Assembly: GCA_009379995.1 (NCBI GenBank) | Contig: WHSR01000015.1 | Location: 1-64,000 of the forward strand | Direction of reading: 5' to 3' | DNA from: Streptosporangiales bacterium | Lineage (GTDB): Bacteria; Actinomycetota; Actinomycetes; Streptosporangiales; WHSR01 | DNA: 64,000 nt | Shown here: in pieces, positions 51,542 to 60,280 of the stretch | How positions within the stretch are numbered: the first letter of the stretch is position 1 | How the letters are laid out: the number at the start of each line of letters is the position of its first letter | Made by a program: the position numbers and the translations under genes | The notes under the pieces: model-generated | What the model was told of the DNA's origin: nothing | Seen by the model: only the letters and a program-made list of their open reading frames with translations | The model's database searches: none

Positions 51542-52405
51542 TCAGCGGAACCGCACCCGCCCCCGGTCGATGACGACGGTGCCGTCCTCGGTGGCGGTCT
51601 GGAAGAGCGCGCTGTTGCTCGCCGGGGTGCCGTCGACCCACATCGAGATCACCAGCGTGTCGCCGGGCAGCACCGGGGCGCTGAACCGGCCCTCCATGGA
51701 CACGAACCGCGCCGGATCGGAGCCGCACAGCGTGTGCAGCAGGGCCCGGCCGGTGAACCCGTACGTACACAGTCCGTGCAGGATCGGACGGGAGAACCCG
51801 GCCCGGGCGGCGAACTTCGGGTCGGAGTGCAGCGGGTTGCGGTCCCCGGACAGCCGGTACAGCAGCGCCTGCTCCGGCCGGGTTGGGTAGCTCACCCGGT
51901 GGTCCGGCGGCCGGTCCGGCCGCTCCCACGCGCTCGACGGGCCGCGGTCGCCGCCGAATCCGCCTTCGCCCCGGATGAAGACCGACGAGCGGGAGGTGAC
52001 CAGCGGCGCGGCGGCCGAGTCGCCGGCCTCGACCGCCCGCGACTCGGTGGCGACGAGCGCACCCGAACCCTTGTCGTAGATGCCGGTCACCGTCGAGGTG
52101 ACCCGTACGGTGCCCTCGACCGGCAGCGGCCGGTGCAGCTCGAACGCCTGCTCGGCGTGGACGAGCATCGCCGGGTCGAAGTCACCGAGGCGTCGTCCGG
52201 TACGGGCGCGGGTGGCCAGCACCCCGAACGTCGGCAGCACCTGCTGCTCGACGTCCTGGGAGTTCTCGGTGGTGAACGGCAGCTCCTGAAGAGGGTCGCC
52301 GAGCCCGGCGCCGACCCCGAGCGCGTACAGGATCGCATCGGTGGAGGTCCACGAGAGCTCGGTCGGCTCGCTTTCCACACCGATGGCGCTGTGGTCGAGC
52401 GACAT
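51542..52405 (-). CDS. MaoC-type (R)-enoyl-CoA hydratase
   Basis: A 287-residue double hot-dog hydratase 2 protein. The catalytic motif is in RLSGDRNPLHSDPKFAARAG and FSRPILHGLCTYGFTGRALL near residues 185-220, with an N-terminal inactive-like hot-dog half (DFDPAMLVHAEQAFELHRPL). This is the architecture of actinobacterial ChsH/HsaD-like fatty/sterol-acyl-CoA hydratases. The start is ATG 52405, 11 bases after the SDR gene's stop. Confidence 0.88.
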   Translation of the reverse strand: MSLDHSAIGVESEPTELSWTSTDAILYALGVGAGLGDPLQELPFTTENSQDVEQQVLPTFGVLATRARTGRRLGDFDPAMLVHAEQAFELHRPLPVEGTVRVTSTVTGIYDKGSGALVATESRAVEAGDSAAAPLVTSRSSVFIRGEGGFGGDRGPSSAWERPDRPPDHRVSYPTRPEQALLYRLSGDRNPLHSDPKFAARAGFSRPILHGLCTYGFTGRALLHTLCGSDPARFVSMEGRFSAPVLPGDTLVISMWVDGTPASNSALFQTATEDGTVVIDRGRVRFR

Positions 52406-52416
52406 CTCAGCCTTCC

Positions 52417-53334
52417 TCAGCTCGGGATTCGTCCGCGCATGTCGGCGTTCGGCGCCGCCTTGTCTACCAGCCCGGGTATGACCGAGCCCAGCTCGGCCGG
52501 GTCCCAGCGAGCATCCTTGTCGACGCCGGGGCCGGCGTGCCAGCCCTCGGCCACGCTGATCTGCCCGCCCCGCACGTTGAACACCCGCCCGGTGATCTCG
52601 CGGGCCTCTGCGCTGGCCAGCCACACCACCAGCGGCGCGATGTTGTCGGCGGAGCGCTCGTCGAACTTCTTCTCTTCCTCGGATTCGTCGGCCCACCGGG
52701 CGAGCGACTCGGTCATCCGGGTCCGGGCGCCGGGGGCTACCGCGTTGACGGTGACGCCGTACCGGCCCAGCTCCTGGGCGGCTATCACGGTGAACGCGGC
52801 GATCCCCGCCTTGGCCGCGCCGTAGTTGGTCTGGCCCATGTTTCCGTAGATGCCGGACGCGGAGGTGGTGTTGATGACGCGCCCGTCCACCGGCTGGCCG
52901 GCCTTGCTCAGGCCGCGCCAGTACGTCGCCGCATGCCGCGCCGGAGCGAAGGTGCCCCTCAGGTGCACCCGGAGGACGGCGTCCCACTCCTCCGGGGTCA
53001 TGTTGACGAGCATCCGGTCCCGCAGGATCCCGGCGTTGTTGACGAGCACGTGCAGCTCGCCGTAGGTGTCGATCGCCGTCTGGACCAGCCGCTGCGCGCC
53101 GTCCCAGTCACCGACGTCCTCACCGTTCGCGATGGCCTCGCCGCCCATCGCGCGGATCTGCTCGACCACCTCGCCGGCCGGCCCGGTCGACGATCCGGTG
53201 CCGTCGACCTCCGCACCCAGGTCGTTCACGATCACCTTCGCGCCCTGCCGGGCGAACTCCAGGGCGTGGCCGTGGCCGATGCCCCGGCCCGCTCCGGTCA
53301 CGATCACCACCCGACCGTCGCAGATTCCTGCCAT
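52417..53334 (-). CDS. SDR-family beta-hydroxyacyl-CoA dehydrogenase
   Basis: A 305-residue SDR. It has VTGAGRGIGHGHALEFARQG, NNAGILRDRMLVNMTPEEWD and the YGAAK catalytic motif in GQTNYGAAKAGIAAFTVI. It most resembles the dehydrogenase part of peroxisomal multifunctional enzyme type 2 (FabG-like, (3R)-hydroxyacyl-CoA). It is the first gene of the SDR-MaoC(-PHP) operon, directly under the promoter with AGAA-N5-TTCT sites. Confidence 0.9.
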   Translation of the reverse strand: MAGICDGRVVIVTGAGRGIGHGHALEFARQGAKVIVNDLGAEVDGTGSSTGPAGEVVEQIRAMGGEAIANGEDVGDWDGAQRLVQTAIDTYGELHVLVNNAGILRDRMLVNMTPEEWDAVLRVHLRGTFAPARHAATYWRGLSKAGQPVDGRVINTTSASGIYGNMGQTNYGAAKAGIAAFTVIAAQELGRYGVTVNAVAPGARTRMTESLARWADESEEEKKFDERSADNIAPLVVWLASAEAREITGRVFNVRGGQISVAEGWHAGPGVDKDARWDPAELGSVIPGLVDKAAPNADMRGRIPS

Positions 53335-53353
53335 GTGGCACTCCCATTATTTC

Positions 53354-53366
53354 AGAACCAGTTTCT
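53354..53366. promoter_or_regulatory. AGAA-N5-TTCT site 1
   Basis: AGAACCAGTTTCT lies about 20 bases upstream of the SDR start on the minus strand. It contains AACCAGTT, the core form (AACnnGTT) of KstR-type TetR operators, although flanking bases differ. A second site with equal geometry is 107 bases away. Confidence 0.55.
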
Positions 53367-53460
53367 AAAACGAATCTCTCGGCCGTCACCTCAAATGTCA
53401 ACCCCCGGACCGGGCGGGCTCCCCATTGACAGGCCGGTCGTCGCGGTGTCTCATCGTTGT

Positions 53461-53473
53461 AGAACTGCATTCT
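53461..53473. promoter_or_regulatory. AGAA-N5-TTCT site 2
   Basis: AGAACTGCATTCT lies about 43 bases upstream of the first acyl-CoA dehydrogenase start on the plus strand. The four-base arms are palindromic and the spacing equals that of site 1, giving one site per divergent promoter. Confidence 0.6.
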
Positions 53474-53515
53474 AAGATTTGAGCTCCACGCCTGGTCTGC
53501 GCGGAGGTGAGCGCC

Positions 53516-54790
53516 GTGGTCGAGACCCCAGAGAGGGACCAGATCGGTGCACAGGCGCTGGCCTGGCTCGAACAGAACTGGGACCCCGAGTTCACCGTAC
53601 GGGAATGGTGGGCGAGGCTCGCCGAGTCGGGCTGGGGGTTCCCGACGTGGCCGCGGGAGTGGTTCGGCCGCGGCCTTCCCGCCGAGTCGGCGGCGGCCGT
53701 GCGCGAGGCGTTCACGAAGGTCGGTGCCCTCGGTCCGCCGGCGAGCCTCGGCCAGTTGCTTGGCGGACCGACGCTGCTCACCCACGCGAGCGACGAGCAG
53801 CGGGCCCGGTTCCTGCCCGCCCTGGCGCGCGGCGAGGAGTTCTGGTGCCAGTTCTTCTCCGAGCCGAGCTCGGGATCCGACCTGGCCAGCCTTCGGACCC
53901 GTGCCGTCCGCCGGGACGACGGATGGGTGGTGAACGGGCAGAAGGTGTGGACCTCCGGGGCGCAGTTCGCCGACCGAGGGATGCTCGCCGCCCGTACCGA
54001 TCCCGACGTGCCGAAACACCGCGGCATCACGTACTTCATCATCGACCTCGACCAGCCGGGCGTCGAGGTCCGCCCGTTGCACCAGATGAGCGGCGCGCAC
54101 GGTTTCAACGAGGTCTTCTTCACCGATGCGTGGGTCGCCGACGACCGCATCGTCGGCGAACTGGGCGGAGGCTGGGCCGTCGCGACGACGACGCTGATGT
54201 TCGAGCGGTTCATGACCTCGCTTCCGTCGGCGTCTCCCGGTCGCCATTCCGCACACCTGGACCTGCGTGCCGGTGACGTGGCCGACGGGAAGGTGAAGCT
54301 CGAGCGGGAGGGTTCGCCGTACGCCAGCGCCTCGAAGGTGATCCTCGACGTGGCCAGCAGGCTGGGTAAGACGGCCGACCCGGTCACCCGGGGGCGGCTC
54401 GCCGCGTTGCTGCTGCTGGAGCGCACCAACGCGTACTCCGGGATGCGTCAGGCCGATGCGGTGCGAGCCGGGCGGAGGCCGGGGGCGGAGGGGTCGGCAC
54501 GCAAGATCACGCGCTCGAACCTCGCCCGGACCGCGCGGGACGTCGGCATGGACACGCTCGGCGCGTACGGAATGCTCGCCGGCGAGGACACCCCGGGCGG
54601 GGGTGCCGTGCAGGACATCGCGCTGTCCAGCCCCGGCGCGTCGATCGCCGGAGGCACCGACGAGATCCAGCGGAACATCATCGGCGAGCGGGTCCTCGGG
54701 CTGCCCAAGGAGCCCCGCATCGACCGGGACGTGCCGTTCCGCGACCTCACGGTAGGCACCGCGGAGACCGAGAAACCGGACAAACCGTAG
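53516..54790 (+). CDS. Acyl-CoA dehydrogenase (1)
   Basis: About 424 residues. FAD-binding/acyl-CoA features include FSEPSSGSDLASLRTRAVRR, GWVVNGQKVWTSGAQFADRG and the C-terminal ISG-type IAGGTDEIQRNIIGERVLGL. I use GTG 53516 as GGAGG is eight bases upstream; GTG 53507 overlaps that site. It pairs with the next dehydrogenase gene after 22 bases; such pairs often form heteromers in sterol side-chain pathways. Confidence 0.88.
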   Translation: MVETPERDQIGAQALAWLEQNWDPEFTVREWWARLAESGWGFPTWPREWFGRGLPAESAAAVREAFTKVGALGPPASLGQLLGGPTLLTHASDEQRARFLPALARGEEFWCQFFSEPSSGSDLASLRTRAVRRDDGWVVNGQKVWTSGAQFADRGMLAARTDPDVPKHRGITYFIIDLDQPGVEVRPLHQMSGAHGFNEVFFTDAWVADDRIVGELGGGWAVATTTLMFERFMTSLPSASPGRHSAHLDLRAGDVADGKVKLEREGSPYASASKVILDVASRLGKTADPVTRGRLAALLLLERTNAYSGMRQADAVRAGRRPGAEGSARKITRSNLARTARDVGMDTLGAYGMLAGEDTPGGGAVQDIALSSPGASIAGGTDEIQRNIIGERVLGLPKEPRIDRDVPFRDLTVGTAETEKPDKP

Positions 54791-54812
54791 AGACCGGAGG
54801 GGAGACCCAGCC

Positions 54813-56033
54813 GTGCAGCTCGATCTTGGCCCGGAGGTGGCCGCCTTCCGGATAGAGATGCGTTCCTGGATCCGGGACAACGTTCCCGAGGGCCTCGCCG
54901 ACGTCGTCAACTGGCACGCCCCTCCGGTGACCGGGGCGGACCGCGAGGAGTGGGACCGTGCCCTCGACCATCCGCTGTACCGGGAGTGGGACCGCCGATT
55001 GACGCGCGCCCGCCTCATCTGTCCGCGGTGGCCGGAGTCCGTCGGCGGCCGTGGCTGGGACGCCGTGCAGATGTCGGTCTGGGCGGAGGAGTGCCACCGG
55101 GCAGGCGTCCCGGTGGTCACGCGCGGCATGGGCGAGGCGTTCGTCGGGCCGTCGATCATCGTGCACGGCACCGAGGAGCAGAAGGCGTACTTCCTGCCCC
55201 GGATCATCTCCGGCGAGGACGTGTACTGCCAGGGCTTCTCCGAGCCGAACCAGGGATCCGATCTGGCCGGCGTGCGGACCCGCGGCGTGGTCGAGGGCGA
55301 GGAGATCGTGGTCACCGGCCAGAAGGTGTGGACCTCGGGCGCCCACCGGGCGAGCATGATCTTCGTTCTGTGCCGTACCGACCCGAACGTTCCCAAGCAC
55401 CGCGGCCTGTCGTACGTGCTCGTACCGATGCGCGACAACAACATCGAGATCCGTCCCCTTCCGCAGATGTCCGGGGCGGCGGAGTTCTACGAGGACTTCC
55501 TCGACGGTGCCCGGGCGCCGCTGTTCAACGTCATCGGAGGGCTGGGCGGCGGCTGGCGGGTGGCCATGACCACCCTGGGCCACGAGCGCGGCGGCCGGGC
55601 GTCCACCGCCCACCTGGCCCACGAGCGGGAGTTCTGGGAGCTGGTGGACACCGCCCGCAAGTACGGCAGGGACACCGACCCGCTCATCCGGCAGCAGCTC
55701 GCCTGGGCCTACACCCAGGTGCAGCTCATGCGGTTCGCCGGGCTGCGGACGCTCGCCCGGCTGGCGGGCGGCCGGGAACCGGGCCCGGAGGCCTCGATCA
55801 CCAAGCTGTTCTGGAGCGAGTACCACCGCAGGCTCGGCGAGATCGCGATGGACATCGTCGGATCGGATGCGATGGTCCGGCCCGACGGCCCCGGCTACCC
55901 GACCGACGGCTGGCAGAGCGTCTTCCTCGCCAGCAGGGCCGGGACCATCTACTCCGGCACCAGCGAGATCCAGCGCAACATCCTCGGGGAACGCGCGCTG
56001 GGGCTGGCCAAGGAACCCCGCGTGGAGGGCTAG
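54813..56033 (+). CDS. Acyl-CoA dehydrogenase (2)
   Basis: A 406-residue flavoprotein with GTG start and GGAGGGG upstream. It shows GFSEPNQGSDLAGVRTRGVV, GQKVWTSGAHRASMIFVLCR and IYSGTSEIQRNILGERALGL. It resembles dehydrogenase (1) in the N-terminal half. The next gene starts four bases after its stop. Confidence 0.9.
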   Translation: MQLDLGPEVAAFRIEMRSWIRDNVPEGLADVVNWHAPPVTGADREEWDRALDHPLYREWDRRLTRARLICPRWPESVGGRGWDAVQMSVWAEECHRAGVPVVTRGMGEAFVGPSIIVHGTEEQKAYFLPRIISGEDVYCQGFSEPNQGSDLAGVRTRGVVEGEEIVVTGQKVWTSGAHRASMIFVLCRTDPNVPKHRGLSYVLVPMRDNNIEIRPLPQMSGAAEFYEDFLDGARAPLFNVIGGLGGGWRVAMTTLGHERGGRASTAHLAHEREFWELVDTARKYGRDTDPLIRQQLAWAYTQVQLMRFAGLRTLARLAGGREPGPEASITKLFWSEYHRRLGEIAMDIVGSDAMVRPDGPGYPTDGWQSVFLASRAGTIYSGTSEIQRNILGERALGLAKEPRVEG

Positions 56034-56036
56034 CGG

Positions 56037-58232
56037 ATGAACGTCCCGTTCACCACGACAGAACGGGGCCGGCTGGTCAGCCCCGCACGGCTGCGCGAGT
56101 TCTTCGCGCCGACGAGCGTGGCGGTGGTCGGCGCCTCCGACACCTCCGCATGGTCCCGCAACATCTTCACCAGCCTGCGGACCGCGGGGTTCGACGGGCG
56201 GGTCGTGCCGGTGCACCCTCGCCACGAGACGGTCTTCGACCTTCCGGCCGTGCCCGGCCTGCGCGACCTGGACGACCCGGTCGACCTGGCGTTCGTACTG
56301 GTGCCCACGCACGCGGTCGAGGGTGTGGTGGACGACGCGGCGGCCGCCGGCGTACGCAACCTGATAGTCCTGGCCGCCGACTACGCGGAGGCCGGCGAGG
56401 ACGGTCGGGGGCGGGAGCGGCGGCTCGTCGACCAGGCGGCGGCGAGCGGGATCACCCTGCTCGGCCCGAACTGCTTGGGCTACCTCAACGCGCACGCCAA
56501 GGCGGCGCCGTACGGCCTGGTGATCAACCCTCCGCTGCTGACCGGTCCGGTCGGCATCGTGCTGCAGAGCGGCGCGCTGGCCGCCGCCGTCCTGGGCTTC
56601 GCCCGGGCCCGGGCGATCGGGATCAGCCTGCTCGCCTCCATGGGCAACGAGGGGATGATCACGGCGCCTGACGTGCTCGATTACCTGCTGGAGGACGAGA
56701 ACACCAAGGTCATCGCGCTGTTCCTGGAGGGGATCCGGCAACCCCAGCGGTTCGCCGAGCTCGCCGGCAAGGCCCTCGAGGTGGGCAAGCCGATAGTGGC
56801 GCTGAAGGTGGGCCGCAGCGAGGGCGGCCAGCGGGCGGCGCTGGCGCACACCGGTGCGGTGGCGGGCGACGACGCAGTCGTCGACGCGGCGCTTCGGCAG
56901 TTCGGCGTGATCCGGGTGGACAGCCTGGAGGAGCTGCTGGTCACCGCCGGGCTGCTCGGCTACGCGCCCAGACTGCCGGCCGGCAGGCGGATGGGCGTGG
57001 TCACCGCCTCGGGCGGCGCCTGCGACATCATCGCCGACCGGGCCGACGACAAGGGGATCGAGATCCCGGAGTTCGCCCCGTCGACGACTGCCGCGCTGCG
57101 CGAGGTGGTGCCGCCGTTCGCCGGGGTGCGCAACCCGCTTGACGTCACCGGGTACGCGCTCGCCGACGTGCGGGCCCGCCCGGCCACGCCGGCGGAGGAC
57201 GCGCTCGACGTGGTGACCAAAGACCCGGGGATCGACTTCGTGCTCTGCATGCTGACGGTGCCCGAGGCGCCGCCGCCCGACTCCTCGGTGCGCGCCATGC
57301 AGGAACGCCGGATCTCGACGGTGGCGGCCATCGTCGAGCGCTCGCCGATCCCGGTGATCACGATGGGCACCACCTGCAGCGACGTCAGCCCGTACGCCCG
57401 TGATCTGCTGGGCTCGCACGGGTTGCACGTGGTCGGCGGCATCGAGCTCGGCATGACCGCGCTGGGCGATGCGGTGGCCTGGGCCGAGCGTCGGGAGCGG
57501 CACGCCCTCCGCGGATCCCCGGCTGTCGTTCCTCCGCCGCGGCGCTCGGCCGTGGTCGAGCGCCACGGCGGAGGCCCGTGGCCGGAGGACGTGGCCCGCG
57601 AGTTCGTCGCCGAGGCCGGCGTGCCGGTGGTGTCCGCCGAACTGGTCACCTCCGCGACCGAGGCGGCCCTGGCGGCCAAGCGGCTGGGCTGGCCGGTCGC
57701 GCTCAAGGTGTGCTCGGCGGAGATCACCCACAAGTCCGACATCGGCGGTGTGGCGCTGGGGCTGACCTCCGCCGCGCAGGTCCGCCGGGAGTATTCGCGG
57801 ATCCGCCGGGCCGCCGACGCGGTACCCGACGCGCAGGTGAAGGGCGTTCTGGTGAGCCCGATGCGCACCGGCGGCGTCGAGCTGCTGGCCGGTGTGACCG
57901 CCGACCCGGTCTTCGGCCCGATCGTCGCCGTCGGGTTGGGCGGCATCTTCGTCGAGGTTCTCCGGGACACGAGGCTGCGGTTGCTCCCGGTGGACGAGGC
58001 GGAGGTACGGCGGATGCTCGGCGAGCTGCGCGGCGCTCCGCTGCTGCGCGGAGCGCGCGGCGGGCGGCCCGTCGACCTGGACAAGGTGGCCAGGGTCGTC
58101 GTCCGGCTGGCCGCCTCGGCGCAGGCACTGGGCGAGGAGTTGGAGGCCGTCGAGGTCAACCCGCTGTGGGCCGACGGCGACCGGGTGGAAGCGCTGGACG
58201 TGCTGGTCGTGACCAAGAAGAGGGGCTCGTGA
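56037..58232 (+). CDS. NDP-forming acyl-CoA synthetase (acetate-CoA ligase family)
   Basis: A 731-residue protein. Residues 18-150 are a CoA-binding domain (SVAVVGASDTSAWSRNIFTS), then a succinyl-CoA-ligase-like domain (VGIVLQSGALAAAVLGFARA, ALKVGRSEGGQRAALAHTGA) with catalytic His, and a C-terminal ATP-grasp (ALKVCSAEITHKSDIGGVAL, VGLGGIFVEVL). It can activate an organic acid with CoA by an acyl-phosphate route. It overlaps the next gene (TGATG). Confidence 0.88.
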   Translation: MNVPFTTTERGRLVSPARLREFFAPTSVAVVGASDTSAWSRNIFTSLRTAGFDGRVVPVHPRHETVFDLPAVPGLRDLDDPVDLAFVLVPTHAVEGVVDDAAAAGVRNLIVLAADYAEAGEDGRGRERRLVDQAAASGITLLGPNCLGYLNAHAKAAPYGLVINPPLLTGPVGIVLQSGALAAAVLGFARARAIGISLLASMGNEGMITAPDVLDYLLEDENTKVIALFLEGIRQPQRFAELAGKALEVGKPIVALKVGRSEGGQRAALAHTGAVAGDDAVVDAALRQFGVIRVDSLEELLVTAGLLGYAPRLPAGRRMGVVTASGGACDIIADRADDKGIEIPEFAPSTTAALREVVPPFAGVRNPLDVTGYALADVRARPATPAEDALDVVTKDPGIDFVLCMLTVPEAPPPDSSVRAMQERRISTVAAIVERSPIPVITMGTTCSDVSPYARDLLGSHGLHVVGGIELGMTALGDAVAWAERRERHALRGSPAVVPPPRRSAVVERHGGGPWPEDVAREFVAEAGVPVVSAELVTSATEAALAAKRLGWPVALKVCSAEITHKSDIGGVALGLTSAAQVRREYSRIRRAADAVPDAQVKGVLVSPMRTGGVELLAGVTADPVFGPIVAVGLGGIFVEVLRDTRLRLLPVDEAEVRRMLGELRGAPLLRGARGGRPVDLDKVARVVVRLAASAQALGEELEAVEVNPLWADGDRVEALDVLVVTKKRGS

Positions 58233-59347
58233 TGGAACTGGTCTTCACCGAGGAGCAGGAGGAGCTGCGCCGGACGCTTCGGGACTTCTGCGCCGACAAG
58301 GCACCCAGCTCAGAGGTCCGCCGGCTGATGGAGGCCACCGAGGGTTACGACCCAGCGGTGTGGTCGCAGATGGCCGACCAGCTCGGGCTGCAGTCGCTGG
58401 CGATTCCCGAGCAGTACGGCGGCGCCGGGTTCGGTTTCGTCGAACTGGCGATCGTGCTGGAGGAGATGGGCGCGGCGCTGCTGCCTTCCCCGTACTTCGC
58501 CAGCGCCGTCCTCGCCGCCACCGCCCTGCTGACCTGCTCCGACGAGGCGGCGAAGAAGGACCTGCTGCCGGGTATCGCCGCCGGTACCACGATCGGCACG
58601 CTCGCCTTCACCGAGGAGAACGGCCGCTGGGACGCGGACGGCATCGGCCTGGCCGCCCGCCGCGGCGACGGGGGTTGGGTTCTCGACGGCACGAAGATGT
58701 TCGTGTTGGACGGGCACGTAGCGGATCTCGTCCTCGTCGTCGCCCGTACCGCTGCCGGCCTCTCGCTGTTCGCTGTCGAGGGCGGCGCGGCCGGGCTGAC
58801 CCGCACGCCGCTCCCGACCCTCGACCAGACCCGCAAGCTGGCCCGGCTGGACTTCGCCGGGGTCCCGGCGCGGCTCGTCGGTGCCGACGGCGAGGGCGGG
58901 GCGATCCTCGCGGGCACCCTCGACCGGGCGGCCGTCGCGCTCGCCGCCGAGCAGCTGGGTGGGGCGCAGCGCGTGCTCGACATGAGCGTGGAGTACGCCA
59001 AGGTGCGCTACCAGTTCGGCCGCCCCATCGGCAGCTTCCAGGCCATCAAGCACAAGTGCGCGGACATGCTCGTCGAGGTGGAGTCCGCCCGTTCGGCGGT
59101 GTACTACGCGGCCTGGGCGGTCGCCGAGGACTCGAGCGAGCTGCCGGTCGTCGCCAGCCTGGCCAAGGCGTACTGCTCGGACGCGTACTTCCACGCGGCG
59201 GCCGAGAACATCCAGATCCACGGCGGCATCGGGTTCACCTGGGAACACGACGCCCACCTGTACTTCAAGCGGGCCAAGTCGTCCCAGCTGTTCCTCGGCG
59301 ACTCCAGCTACCACCGGGAGCAGCTCGCCCAGCGGGTCGGAATCTAG
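58232..59347 (+). CDS. Acyl-CoA dehydrogenase (3)
   Basis: A 371-residue acyl-CoA dehydrogenase starting MELVFTEEQEELRRTLRDFC. It has GGWVLDGTKMFVLDGHVADL, YAKVRYQFGRPIGSFQAIKH and IQIHGGIGFTWEHDAHLYFK. It is closer to the FadE17/FadE20-like branch than to dehydrogenases (1) and (2). Its ATG overlaps the synthetase stop. Confidence 0.9.
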   Translation: MELVFTEEQEELRRTLRDFCADKAPSSEVRRLMEATEGYDPAVWSQMADQLGLQSLAIPEQYGGAGFGFVELAIVLEEMGAALLPSPYFASAVLAATALLTCSDEAAKKDLLPGIAAGTTIGTLAFTEENGRWDADGIGLAARRGDGGWVLDGTKMFVLDGHVADLVLVVARTAAGLSLFAVEGGAAGLTRTPLPTLDQTRKLARLDFAGVPARLVGADGEGGAILAGTLDRAAVALAAEQLGGAQRVLDMSVEYAKVRYQFGRPIGSFQAIKHKCADMLVEVESARSAVYYAAWAVAEDSSELPVVASLAKAYCSDAYFHAAAENIQIHGGIGFTWEHDAHLYFKRAKSSQLFLGDSSYHREQLAQRVGI

Positions 59348-59458
59348 GCTTACCGGTGGCGCGGCGCTCCCGTCGTTGGCGCACCCTCGAGGAGGTATCA
59401 CGGTAGCTGGCACCGGGGGCGCGTGAGAGAACTGTGAAAGACGGGAGGAGTGAGGCGC
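59348..59458. other. Short intergenic gap, no feature seen
   Basis: A 111-base GC-rich gap between the third dehydrogenase and the SDR gene. It has no clear promoter; the GGGAGGAG at its end is the SDR ribosome site. Confidence 0.6.
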
Positions 59459-60280
59459 GTGGGTGTGCTCGAGGGCAAGACGGCGATCGTCACCGGCGCC
59501 AGCCGGGGAATCGGGGCGGAGATAGCCATGCGGCTGGCCGAGGAGGGGGCGCGGGTGGCCGTGGCGGCGCGAACCACCGAGGCCGGCGACGCGCGGCTGC
59601 CCGGGACCATCCACGACACGGCCGCCACGATCCGGTCGGCCGGCGGCACAGCCGTCGCGGTGGCCGCCGACCTGTCCCGCGCCGACGACCGGGAGCGGCT
59701 GGTGGCAGACGTCCGGTCCGAGCTCGGCCCGATCGACATCTGCGTCAACAACGCGGCCGTCACGTACTTCGTCCCGGTCGAGCAGTTCAACCTGCGCCGC
59801 TACGACCTCATGTTCGAGGTCCAGGTGAAGGCGGCGGTACACCTCGCCCAGCTGGTCCTGCCGGAGATGCGCGAGCGGGGCGGCGGCTGGATCCTGAACA
59901 TCTCCTCGATCGCCGCCGTGCATCCGCGGCTGCCGCCCTCCGAGCGGGCGACGCGCGGCGGCACCGTCTACGGGATGTGCAAGGCGGCGCTGGAGCGCTT
60001 CACCACCGGGCTGGCGGCGGAGGTGTACGCGGACGGGATCATGGTGAACGCGCTGTCGCCGAACCGGGTGGTGCCGACGCCCGGCACCCTCTTTCACAGC
60101 CTCACCACCTCGGACGACCCGAACGCCGAGCCGCCGGCGGTGATGGCCGAGGCGGCCCTGGTCCTGTGCGGAGGCGGGGCGACGAGCGGCGCGACGAACC
60201 TGACCGGCCGCATCGCCTACTCCCAGGACCTCCTGGACGAACTCGGGATACCGGTGCCGACCACCCAGCGCACGCCTTGA
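59459..60280 (+). CDS. SDR-family oxidoreductase
   Basis: A 273-residue SDR. VTGASRGIGAEIAMRLAEEG, CVNNAAVTYFVPVEQF and the YGMCKAALERF catalytic motif are present. The GTG at 59459 is preferred as GGGAGGAG is 8-10 bases upstream, although an in-frame GTG at 59450 is closer to it. It probably acts on a hydroxyacyl-CoA or alcohol intermediate. The MFS start overlaps its stop. Confidence 0.88.
   Translation: MGVLEGKTAIVTGASRGIGAEIAMRLAEEGARVAVAARTTEAGDARLPGTIHDTAATIRSAGGTAVAVAADLSRADDRERLVADVRSELGPIDICVNNAAVTYFVPVEQFNLRRYDLMFEVQVKAAVHLAQLVLPEMRERGGGWILNISSIAAVHPRLPPSERATRGGTVYGMCKAALERFTTGLAAEVYADGIMVNALSPNRVVPTPGTLFHSLTTSDDPNAEPPAVMAEAALVLCGGGATSGATNLTGRIAYSQDLLDELGIPVPTTQRTP

Noticed and set aside
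54747-57731. Minus-strand ORF of 994 codons opposite acyl-CoA dehydrogenases and the synthetase
   Set aside because: Composition and lack of motifs mark it as a shadow caused by high GC.
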